Part shown: piece after piece, positions 25,183-33,015 of the stretch
Layout: each line of letters opens with the position of its first letter
How positions within the stretch are numbered: position 1 is the stretch's first letter
Notes under the pieces: generated by a model
What the model was told of the DNA's origin: nothing
The model's input: the letters and a program-made list of their open reading frames with translations, nothing else
Database searches by the model: none
Position numbers and translations under genes: made by a program
Assembly: GCF_900177345.1 (NCBI RefSeq)
Contig: NZ_FWZT01000010.1
Coordinates: 172,320 to 236,319 of the forward strand
Length of the DNA stretch: 64,000 nt
Direction: 5' to 3'
DNA from: Pseudobacteriovorax antillogorgiicola
GTDB lineage: Bacteria; Bdellovibrionota_B; Oligoflexia; Oligoflexales; Oligoflexaceae

Positions 25183-27108
25183 TTATGCACCTGGATCGAA
25201 AGATGAAAAAACGATTGGGCATAGAAGCCACCCGTCTAGGCCACTACTCCGGTCCCCTGGATTGTAGTAATTAGGAGCGAAATCCATTGTTTTAAACAAC
25301 TCGTAGTCGGATTGAGATACCCAGCCTTTAGATAACGCGTACTTCCTTTCTTCTTCACAGGTTCTCTCTTCTGAAATGATAAGTGTGTCAACACCTTGTA
25401 AGTCTAGAAGAGGGCTCTCGCTGAATAGGTCATTGCCGTGAATCAGGAGAGTCTTGAGGGTACGGTTGTTCCTTAGCGGTTCAGCGTCAATCACTCTATT
25501 GTAGGCCAAATCTAAATAGGTTAACTTGTTTAGATTTGAAACAGGTATGATATTGCTAATAGAGTTTTCTCGTGCATTCAAGAATCGTAGACTTTTAAAT
25601 TGGGATAAAAGGCTAATGTTACGTACTTGGTTCTTTGAGATATCTAGATATTGCAGATGTTCAAGCCCCTGAAGAGGTTTCAAGGATCGCACTGCTGGAT
25701 CACTATCACTTAGATCCAACTCTAGGCTATTTAAAAGATCAGACTCAAGGTCACCACAGCTCGCATTTCTTGCATCATAGGCAACCCGAATTGCCTCGAT
25801 AGTATCTGACACGGAGCTACTTTGATTGGGAAGATCACAATAGTCGAAGAAAGTGAATTTCTTCTGCAGTTTTCTTTGATCAAAGTCTTTAACAACTAGC
25901 TTATTAAATGCACCTACGCAGTTACCTGGTTTTTCATAGCAAATTTTTGCTGTATCTGTAATACCACGAAGATTAGCCTTGGTAAGTGATGCAATATTCC
26001 GAATATCATTACGTTCTTGTTGAGATAGTCGCATCCTTAGAAGTGCGTTTGCTCGCTTATTCGCCTTTGCTTGGTCCTCGTACATAGTGACGAGAGAAGC
26101 ACGATTGTCTGCTACAGCTCTTTGAATTACAGCCCCTTCTACAGGGTAGAGGTCATAAAGAGCACTCTCATAGTAGCTTTTGGACTTGTAGCCAATGAAA
26201 GCTGCGCCATTGGGGTCAGTAGGATTATAGCTAAGGTTCTGAATCTGATCAATAAAATCCCCACGACCTTCACCAGATGCATATTTTACAATTTTCTGCA
26301 TGGCTGCCAGGCACTGTTCCTTGTTTGTGATAGAACAATTAACTATCGGAATTCCACTACTGCCATTCGATTGTAGAATAGTCGCTAGTCGTGATGGGTT
26401 TCCACCGATCTGTAGAGCACTCATCGAGATCGAAATTGAGTCTTTAAACTTGTCTAGTGACGTACTGGCCGCGCCACTCAGTGAGAATAGATCTACCAAG
26501 TTGACATCGATTTGCGCTTCAAATGAACTCTTCGCCTCGCGATTGGCAAACTCGAAGTTTACTAGTACAAAAAGCTGAGCACCTAATTGAACTTCAGAAA
26601 CGTACTCGTCACCACAAGTCTTTCTAACATCTGCCTCAGATCTACCTTTCACAGCTAGGCCTTCTTGGGACAAGCGTACCCTCTGCATTATGACGCTTTT
26701 TCCCTTCACCTGATATGAGAAAATCATACTATCTGAAAGATCAGTGGAGGAAGCGTCACTGATAAATTTAGCGGCTCCAGAGACATCAAAGGACGGAATT
26801 TTTAGCTTTCCAGAGATTTGTACTTCCAAGGCGGTCTTTAATTCATCAAGTGTCATACTTCGATCAAAGCGAATTTCTGAACGTTGACTACCAGCATACT
26901 TTAATGGACCATTGGCGGCCACGCATGACCCCCTAAACTCCTCTGTATGAGTATCGTATCCCGTTTCTAGAAGTGCTGATCCAGCAGTGGGAGGAATCGA
27001 ATTCTTCGCTCTACTTTGTTCTGGAAGCTGGCCATTACATGCCGTTAGCATTGAGGCGAGTGCGGATGCTTTTAAAATAGTTCCGCGGTGTTTACTTAGG
27101 CTTAACAT
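25183..27108 (-). CDS. MACPF-like/leucine-rich repeat lipoprotein, paralog 1
   Basis: About 641 residues from the ATG at 27108 (GGAG eight bases upstream; the longer in-frame start at 27141 would overlap the previous gene). A lipobox LTAC puts a lipid on Cys24. The N-terminal domain, residues 45-330, starts LLETGYDTHTEEFRGSC and contains TCGDEYVSEVQLGAQLFVLV near residue 165, then SALQIGGNPSRLATIL near 240. The GD-[EY]-Y-V-x-x-[IV]-x-x-G pattern is like the central sheet signature of MACPF/perforin proteins. A helical linker, LRRs (about 480-580, LQYLDISKNQVRNISLL) and the shared C-terminal domain (KGWVSQSDYELFKTMDFAP, GWLLCPI) follow. Probable role: a surface protein that binds partners through LRRs and may insert into membranes. 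Confidence 0.67.
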   Translation of the reverse strand: MLSLSKHRGTILKASALASMLTACNGQLPEQSRAKNSIPPTAGSALLETGYDTHTEEFRGSCVAANGPLKYAGSQRSEIRFDRSMTLDELKTALEVQISGKLKIPSFDVSGAAKFISDASSTDLSDSMIFSYQVKGKSVIMQRVRLSQEGLAVKGRSEADVRKTCGDEYVSEVQLGAQLFVLVNFEFANREAKSSFEAQIDVNLVDLFSLSGAASTSLDKFKDSISISMSALQIGGNPSRLATILQSNGSSGIPIVNCSITNKEQCLAAMQKIVKYASGEGRGDFIDQIQNLSYNPTDPNGAAFIGYKSKSYYESALYDLYPVEGAVIQRAVADNRASLVTMYEDQAKANKRANALLRMRLSQQERNDIRNIASLTKANLRGITDTAKICYEKPGNCVGAFNKLVVKDFDQRKLQKKFTFFDYCDLPNQSSSVSDTIEAIRVAYDARNASCGDLESDLLNSLELDLSDSDPAVRSLKPLQGLEHLQYLDISKNQVRNISLLSQFKSLRFLNARENSISNIIPVSNLNKLTYLDLAYNRVIDAEPLRNNRTLKTLLIHGNDLFSESPLLDLQGVDTLIISEERTCEEERKYALSKGWVSQSDYELFKTMDFAPNYYNPGDRSSGLDGWLLCPIVFSSFDPGA

Positions 27109-27128
27109 AGAAAATTTCTCCAAACACG

Positions 27129-28634
27129 TTAATAATGACAAACATCACCCTCTTCGTCTTCAGGGTATGGACAGGAAAAGTTAATAATGGGGTTATTATA
27201 GATATTGAGGATTTGAATTTCCCTCAAATCGGTTAAGTTGGAATACTCTTCAATCTGATTTGAGCTAAGGTTGAGTATCTTTAGAAGGCTGAGATCTTCA
27301 ATTCCAGATAGATCATCGATGAAGTTATGACTGAGGGATAGAGTTGATAGAGAACTCAAACGCGCTAGACCAATGGTGGTCTGAAGTCGATTTACACTCA
27401 TATTAAGCCACTCTAACTCGGAATCACTATCGTTAGGCTTAATCGTTTCAATATTATTATCGGACAAGTCTAGACGCTTCATGTTTTCTGGTAGAAAATT
27501 GAAGTTAACAACTGTTAATCCATTACTATCAATTTCTAGTGATCTAATATCACTTCCAGATAGATTAGGAATGTGTGCAATTCTGTTGTTTGAAAGGTCT
27601 AATTCGACAATTCCACGTAGATTTTGAAGGGGAGTAATATCTTGAATAGAGTACTCTGCTAGGTTGAGTAGACCATTCTTTCTAATGATAGCATCCTCGA
27701 TCGCCATACAAGACTCTGCATCCAATGACTCCATCACTGCTTTGACAGTTCTCGCTTGTTCTATCGTAATTTCTGAATGATGACACCAATCCGAAAATTG
27801 GTCATCAGGTTCAACTATGGTTTGAGTAGGCAATTTATCATCTAATAGGACTTCGTCGAGTGCAACCCCAGAACTGTCTTCAATCCAATCAAGATAGTTA
27901 TACACCATTGTATACGACGCTTGACCGGATTTGCATGGGTCCTCGACTTTTGAGACATCAGGAGTAAGCCAAGAATCCGCGCCGCTTACCAAGCCAAGGA
28001 GGACTTGCCTTGAATTGCTTTGTTGATAAATCAAAGGTCCACCAGAGTCTCCCCGACATGGCCCACTATCGATTGGTGAATCTACTACGATGGTGCCCTT
28101 AAATGGCCCACCCCAATAAATTTTAGATATCTCACTCTCGGTGTACCTTAGGACTTCGCCATCTCGCTTGCTAAAACCAGTAGATCCATAGCCGTATAAC
28201 TGTACGGAAACTTTTTCTTTATCGTCATCCAACCTTGGTTTTGCTATTCTTATTGGTGTTATTGCTTCAGGAAGAGGTTCTTCCAACTTGATCCATCCAA
28301 TATCTCCAATTGGCCAAAGTCCTTCTGGGCTCTCATTGTTCTTAAAGTAGTTAGCATCAATCGACTTGATACTATAGTTCGATTTCATGCCTACAGTAAT
28401 TCGAGAAAGATCTTGCCTTCCATGTAAACAGTGAGCCGCTGTGAGAATGAGATTGTCAGCAACGGCAACTCCCGTACAAGTGAACTTCCCTTTATAGTAG
28501 ATAGGGACCGTGGAACGAAATGCAACGTCGGATGAGTCTATTGGCAATTCACCAACTATTTTCAATACTGCAGTGTCGTCACTACATGAGAAGAATATTA
28601 TCGTGCTGATCAATAAGAGTAAATTTTTATGCAT
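27129..28634 (-). CDS. Trypsin-like protease/leucine-rich repeat lipoprotein
   Basis: 501 residues from the ATG at 28634 (GAGGT before it). Lipobox FFSC. Residues 35-265 form an S1 peptidase domain: LTAAHCLHGRQD (catalytic His), GDIGWIKLEEP (catalytic Asp), and PCRGDSGGPLIY (catalytic Ser), so it appears active. A linker is followed by LRRs at about 320-490 (LRGIVELDLSNNRIAHIPN and further 22-residue units). The C-terminal domain found in the other four genes is absent; it ends with a short Cys-containing tail. It is the first gene of the minus-strand run. A fusion of a serine protease to LRRs on the cell surface suggests targeted cleavage of a bound partner. Confidence 0.8.
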   Translation of the reverse strand: MHKNLLLLISTIIFFSCSDDTAVLKIVGELPIDSSDVAFRSTVPIYYKGKFTCTGVAVADNLILTAAHCLHGRQDLSRITVGMKSNYSIKSIDANYFKNNESPEGLWPIGDIGWIKLEEPLPEAITPIRIAKPRLDDDKEKVSVQLYGYGSTGFSKRDGEVLRYTESEISKIYWGGPFKGTIVVDSPIDSGPCRGDSGGPLIYQQSNSRQVLLGLVSGADSWLTPDVSKVEDPCKSGQASYTMVYNYLDWIEDSSGVALDEVLLDDKLPTQTIVEPDDQFSDWCHHSEITIEQARTVKAVMESLDAESCMAIEDAIIRKNGLLNLAEYSIQDITPLQNLRGIVELDLSNNRIAHIPNLSGSDIRSLEIDSNGLTVVNFNFLPENMKRLDLSDNNIETIKPNDSDSELEWLNMSVNRLQTTIGLARLSSLSTLSLSHNFIDDLSGIEDLSLLKILNLSSNQIEEYSNLTDLREIQILNIYNNPIINFSCPYPEDEEGDVCHY

Positions 28635-28646
28635 TTCCAACCTCAA

Positions 28647-28961
28647 ATAGATTCAACAATACGAAAGCAAAGCTCATGCCATATATCACAATTCTATGTC
28701 TGATTGAGAGTTCATAACGCCATTCGCAAGACATATATATGCTTCGGGCTGTAACAGAAGAATTCTTGCATGAAATCCGAGTGAGCTTAAGGAAAGTCTA
28801 TAAGAATATTTTCCCAAAAATCAGGAAATTTTTCATGATTTTTATGAAACTACCAGTCCTAGAAACAGTGCGAATCAAGTAGATCTCTATCATATATGTA
28901 TTCAGTTGATTGGTATGACTCTTGCTTTTACTTCGTTGTTTGTTAAATCAAGGAGTTTAAT
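28647..28961. promoter_or_regulatory. Divergent promoter region between two secretion gene sets
   Basis: 315 AT-rich bases without a gene, between the minus-strand LRR run and the plus-strand Hint/subtilase run. It contains short direct repeats around AAAAATCAGGAAATTTTTC at 28816-28840. Both first genes have good ribosome sites, so both promoters should lie here. I could not fix -35/-10 pairs with confidence. Confidence 0.35.
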
Positions 28962-29885
28962 ATGCAATTGAAAGACTTAAATGTTTCCTTAGTTGTTGGT
29001 GCTGCATTGATGTCAAGCACAGTATCGATGGCGTCCCAGTTCAAGAAACCGGCTGTAAATTCAATTTACGATCTCAGATGTGAAAATGATAGTTTGAACA
29101 CAGCCACAGCGCGGGTTCGACTACTATGGGCAAAGAACTCAAAAATTATCCCTTTGAGAACGTTTAATAAGTGGTACTACACGGTCGTGATCGACGAGGA
29201 TACCCTAGAGTCAAAGGTTACTCTCGATCCCCTCCCTTACTATCCAACATTTGGAAAGTGGGATGCAGCAGCAAAAAAAGTTGTGGGCGGCTACTGGAAG
29301 CCAGAGGCACATGGTATGCCTGATGTAGTCCCAGCACCAAATACTTGGATAGGTTCATGTCGTGCTAGTTGTTATACACCATACCAACAAATACTAACCG
29401 ACAACGGATACATGGAAATTCAAGATGCCTTAGATTCTCTTTATCCTACTATTGCTACTGTAAAACTAGGTTCAACTTTAGAATCTGTTGATCTTGAATT
29501 CTCGGATATAGGGAAATATGTTATATCGGGTGATGACTCGTTACACGATATTGTGACATTAGTAACTGAAGACGGCGGCGAGATCGAAGTGACTGACAAT
29601 CATCCTTTAGTTGATGGTAAGGGATATATTCGTGAAGCTAAAACCTTTGACATTGGTGATCAATTAGTAACTGAAGATGGATTAAAAGTCAGCATTACAG
29701 CGATTGATTCTAAAGAGTTTTATGGCCAGGTGTATAACTACGAACCGAAACAGGAATCACTTCTTGGAAACATAGTAGTGGCACAGGGTTTCTTAAATGG
29801 ATCGGCCCGCTATCAATCTTCTTACAAGAGTTATCTTGATCGAGAATTAGTAAGAACACAAATTGACCCCAATCTTCTGCCGTAG
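28962..29885 (+). CDS. Exported Hint-domain protein
   Basis: 307 residues with a signal peptide (LVVGAALMSSTVSMA) and an AAGGAG ribosome site. An N-terminal domain of about 110 residues is followed by a Hint (Hedgehog/intein-type autoprocessing) domain at about 133-285. It starts with Cys in RASCYTPYQQIL, has the block B motif VTDNHPLVDGKG with the T-x-x-H group, GDQLVTEDG, and ends VYNYEPKQES, NIVVAQGFLNGS. Hint domains cleave the peptide bond before their Cys and may attach the N-terminal part to a nucleophile. Here cleavage would release the 132-residue N-terminal part. It is probably co-expressed with the subtilase downstream (44 bases apart, with a hairpin between them). Confidence 0.78.
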   Translation: MQLKDLNVSLVVGAALMSSTVSMASQFKKPAVNSIYDLRCENDSLNTATARVRLLWAKNSKIIPLRTFNKWYYTVVIDEDTLESKVTLDPLPYYPTFGKWDAAAKKVVGGYWKPEAHGMPDVVPAPNTWIGSCRASCYTPYQQILTDNGYMEIQDALDSLYPTIATVKLGSTLESVDLEFSDIGKYVISGDDSLHDIVTLVTEDGGEIEVTDNHPLVDGKGYIREAKTFDIGDQLVTEDGLKVSITAIDSKEFYGQVYNYEPKQESLLGNIVVAQGFLNGSARYQSSYKSYLDRELVRTQIDPNLLP

Positions 29886-29893
29886 TATTCGAA

Positions 29894-29916
29894 CTCCCAC
29901 CCTTAGTTGGGTGGGT
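29894..29916 (+). terminator. Hairpin after the Hint gene
   Basis: CCCACCC (29896-29902), loop TTAGTT, GGGTGGG (29909-29915). The stem is strong but there is no T-run, so attenuation or mRNA stabilisation is as likely as termination. Confidence 0.45.
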
Positions 29917-29938
29917 ACTCATTTAAGGGATGAAAAAT

Positions 29939-32113
29939 ATGTTAAAAGGCTTGTGTACCTCCCTCTTTTTAATTGCCATTTCTTTCGCTAGCGCTTATGG
30001 CAAAAACCTGTCGGGGCCAGCATCTGTACAGATTGGAAAATTGCAGAGCGCGTGCCAACAGTCTGGTGCAACTTATGACCGTGCCTTGCAAGAGTGTAAC
30101 TGCTCCGATAACGGAATTTTCGATGCGGAACAAAAAAAGTGTCTGAGTTTTTCTGCTACCTTTGATAACCCCCTCGCAGCTTGTACTGAAGGGACGAGCT
30201 TTATTGATACATTCTTCGAGTCAGGAATCGATGGAGTTAGTGCATGCCTCGATAATTTTCTATACATAGCATCAAATCCTAGTGATGTTTTTAGTGGGAC
30301 CTATTTTTCCATTTATCCAGAGATCAGTGACGATGAAGCATATAAACTCACAAATTGGGCTAACTCTCGTTTCGGTAAGAGCTATAGAGGCTTTAATGCT
30401 AAGCTATGGAGTTCAGAGTACGATAGCGAGCTCGTGCTCCGAGTAGGAAGAGTGCCCGAGCGTTGGAATAGTAATCCTTCAAATATTTTATCCCGAGTAT
30501 TAAACCCTTTGACTGTAGGCCCGGACCCAGTGTCTGGATTTGGTGGTACGTCATATATCGAGTATTATGAACCTGAAGTAGGGCAGATCGACAAGGTATT
30601 GGGAAGTGAAAAGTATAGCAGTCAAGAGCTATCGACGCTTTTCACGAAGCCTAGTCAAATAAGTCCCGCTTTGGCGGCATTGCGTGACTTCACCATCGAG
30701 CAGTACTCGAATCCATCCACAAGCATAGATAGTGCGTTATTTATCAATGGAAAGGGAGTTTTAGGTGGCTTCCAGGGATTTTCAAAGCCAGTCTATCGGG
30801 GTAACTATATATTTATCGAAGAAAAAATATACAGCCGTGGCTCTGTAAAGCGAAGAACCCATTGGGTGCTAGACCGAAAAGGGAGAACCTTAGGGGGAGC
30901 CTATTTAGCGCCAAGTCGATTGCCAAATATCTACTTCAGTTTGAATTGGAAAGGCGAGAACGAGCTTCGTTTGAGCGTTCGTGCCTACGATCGTACATTC
31001 AAGGATTTAGTAAGTCATACATTCACCGCTAAGCAAGCTTGGGAAATGCGTGATAAGAGTCAATCCTTTTTAGATCTCGACTCAATAGATACTGGCTCAG
31101 GACTTCTATTATGTGAGCTAGCGGACCCCTTTTCCTTTCAGTACTCTGACTTGATAGTGGGAGGGCCTTATCGAATAGATAATTATAATGGTTCGCATTT
31201 GTCAGGTTCATTGTATGGTTGGTCACGAAATACCGAGGGAGATTGGTCGAATGCGTTTGGTGGTTATGCTCCTAGCAATGATGTCCCCATTGATTTTCAT
31301 CGGCCATACGATCATGCCAGCAAAGTTGCTAGCCTTATCGTGGAAGAAAATCCGAATGTGAAATTTTTGATTGGTGGTGAATGCTTCCATGATGACCATA
31401 GCCAGTTAAGTTCTATGATAGAGTTAGGAATATTTTCTGGCCCAGCTCAAGACCTCAGAGTCAAGGTTATCAATGCCTCTTATGGAACCTATACTGGTAA
31501 GCAAGCTTGCGCATTAAATACAGGGCCACTTGCTAGTAAGATTGGTAAAGTTTTATTCGTTACGGCTGCTGGAAACTTTCAGATGGAGAACCCTGGTAAC
31601 TGCCCTCAATCAGCTCCACACCCCAATAAGATTGTTGTAGCTGCAGCAAACGGTGCAGATGGTGACAACCCAAGACTAACCAACTATACGGCTTATGGGA
31701 AAGACTATGCTGATATAGCTGCTAAAGGAACTCACGATCCCACTAGCTCTAAAGGAACGTCCTTTGCGTCACCGCGGGTTGCTGGCATTGCATCCAGAAT
31801 CGCTCAGGATTTCCCTAAATTAAGCTCCGCGGATATTAGGCTAGCAATACTAGCTTCTGCACATATTCCCCATGACAAAAACTTTTGGGGAGATTTGAAG
31901 AGTTGGAAACCCCTCGACGTTCGAACGGGAGGAGTTCTCCGAAGTGATGGTGCGTACAGATTCGCTGAGTGCCTATTTGAGAATAAAGAAGATGTAGAAG
32001 GCGCGTTCGACAAAGCTCAAATACTAACTTGCATAGAGAGAAGTGATGCAGGAAACTCAACGTATGCACGTAAAAAGTATAACTTCCTTAAGAATAGGCT
32101 ACACCTAAACTAA
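29939..32113 (+). CDS. Exported subtilase (S8-like serine protease), copy 1
   Basis: About 724 residues from the ATG at 29939, nine bases after AAGGG; the in-frame ATG at 29930 directly abuts it. A signal peptide (LFLIAISFASAYG) is followed by a Cys-containing motif QECNCSDNGIFDAEQKKC. The catalytic domain, about residues 400-660, has the His segment RPYDHASKVASLIVEEN, the oxyanion segment FVTAAGNFQMENPGN and the Ser segment GTSFASPRVAGIASRIA. The Asp motif is less clear. About 300 residues before the catalytic domain are unfamiliar. The central part (30062-31875) is nearly identical in DNA to the gene at 33016, whereas both ends differ, so the pair was homogenised recently. Confidence 0.8.
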   Translation: MLKGLCTSLFLIAISFASAYGKNLSGPASVQIGKLQSACQQSGATYDRALQECNCSDNGIFDAEQKKCLSFSATFDNPLAACTEGTSFIDTFFESGIDGVSACLDNFLYIASNPSDVFSGTYFSIYPEISDDEAYKLTNWANSRFGKSYRGFNAKLWSSEYDSELVLRVGRVPERWNSNPSNILSRVLNPLTVGPDPVSGFGGTSYIEYYEPEVGQIDKVLGSEKYSSQELSTLFTKPSQISPALAALRDFTIEQYSNPSTSIDSALFINGKGVLGGFQGFSKPVYRGNYIFIEEKIYSRGSVKRRTHWVLDRKGRTLGGAYLAPSRLPNIYFSLNWKGENELRLSVRAYDRTFKDLVSHTFTAKQAWEMRDKSQSFLDLDSIDTGSGLLLCELADPFSFQYSDLIVGGPYRIDNYNGSHLSGSLYGWSRNTEGDWSNAFGGYAPSNDVPIDFHRPYDHASKVASLIVEENPNVKFLIGGECFHDDHSQLSSMIELGIFSGPAQDLRVKVINASYGTYTGKQACALNTGPLASKIGKVLFVTAAGNFQMENPGNCPQSAPHPNKIVVAAANGADGDNPRLTNYTAYGKDYADIAAKGTHDPTSSKGTSFASPRVAGIASRIAQDFPKLSSADIRLAILASAHIPHDKNFWGDLKSWKPLDVRTGGVLRSDGAYRFAECLFENKEDVEGAFDKAQILTCIERSDAGNSTYARKKYNFLKNRLHLN
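30062..31875 (+). repeat. Long direct repeat in subtilase genes, copy 1
   Basis: About 1.8 kb matching 33286-35099 at a constant offset of 3224 bases, with only a few differences, most near the 5' end. The similarity stops abruptly at TTCCCCATGA on the 3' side. Confidence 0.9.
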
Positions 32114-32223
32114 TCGAAGTAAATTCTGAATTTTTTAGTTGAGAGTGAGTAGTGAAGAGATTTCTACTTATCTCTCTGAATTATAAACTTGATTGTATCG
32201 AAAACGAGTTCTTGGAATCTTTC

Positions 32224-32994
32224 ATGAAAAATAGACATCTACTCACTGCTGTTGTAGCACTTTCATTTCTAGTTCTAGCAGTATTCCAATACATTAAACA
32301 AGACAATAGTGACACACTTCAGCCGGCGGAAGCTACAGCTAGCCCCGCGGTGAATTCTACCAATTCAGAACTGGATCTACAAAGTTCGAAGTCTCTACCT
32401 ATTGAGAAAAAGACACTAAAAGGGGAATCTGAGGAATCAGAAGTTCACTCGATTGATCCGAAAGTTGACCTAAGCCCTGAGGAAGAGGCATACCTCCTAG
32501 CATACCACCCTAGAGTTTTGGAAGTGAAGATATTCAAAAAGGATCCGTTTATCAAAAAGTTCAAGGATCTTTCTGAAAAGAAGGTGCTACTGAGAACAGG
32601 TGAGCAAGCAGAGCTGAAAAGCTTACTAACTGATCGTAGTGCATGGAAGCGTTACTTGAAAGAATTCGAAAAAAATCTTCCAATAGACGATAGCTATAAG
32701 GAACCAGAGCAGCACCGTATGATGATGATCGACTACTTTGAAAAGGCAGTTGGAGAGGTTGAAGGTAGTGCTCGAAAGCAACTTTTGAGTGATTTAGTTG
32801 ATCTATTGTTCTATGACAATATTGTTAGCTCGCAACCTACTCACATCAAACAGTCGCTAGCGGGCGAGAAAGTTGAAATTTTACATTTGATTGCTAGATC
32901 TTCTCCAGTTGGTGTAGAAATGATTCGCTCTCATATGGCGAGAGGTAGTTATCAAAATGTGAAGCTTATTAGACATTATTTAGAGCAATTATAG
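32224..32994 (+). CDS. Single-pass membrane protein between two subtilases
   Basis: About 256 residues. I prefer the ATG at 32224 because the hydrophobic segment (LLTAVVALSFLVLAVFQYI) then starts the protein; an in-frame GTG at 32152 would add 24 residues, and neither has a strong ribosome site. The segment is followed by a Ser/Glu-rich linker (about 30-80) and a helical periplasmic domain (VDLSPEEEAYLLAYHPRVLE and onward). The position between two subtilase genes, 22 bases before the second, suggests a link to their folding, inhibition or localisation, but no inhibitor family is recognised. Confidence 0.5.
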   Translation: MKNRHLLTAVVALSFLVLAVFQYIKQDNSDTLQPAEATASPAVNSTNSELDLQSSKSLPIEKKTLKGESEESEVHSIDPKVDLSPEEEAYLLAYHPRVLEVKIFKKDPFIKKFKDLSEKKVLLRTGEQAELKSLLTDRSAWKRYLKEFEKNLPIDDSYKEPEQHRMMMIDYFEKAVGEVEGSARKQLLSDLVDLLFYDNIVSSQPTHIKQSLAGEKVEILHLIARSSPVGVEMIRSHMARGSYQNVKLIRHYLEQL

Positions 32995-33015
32995 TGGTCT
33001 ATCAAGGAGAGTGGG

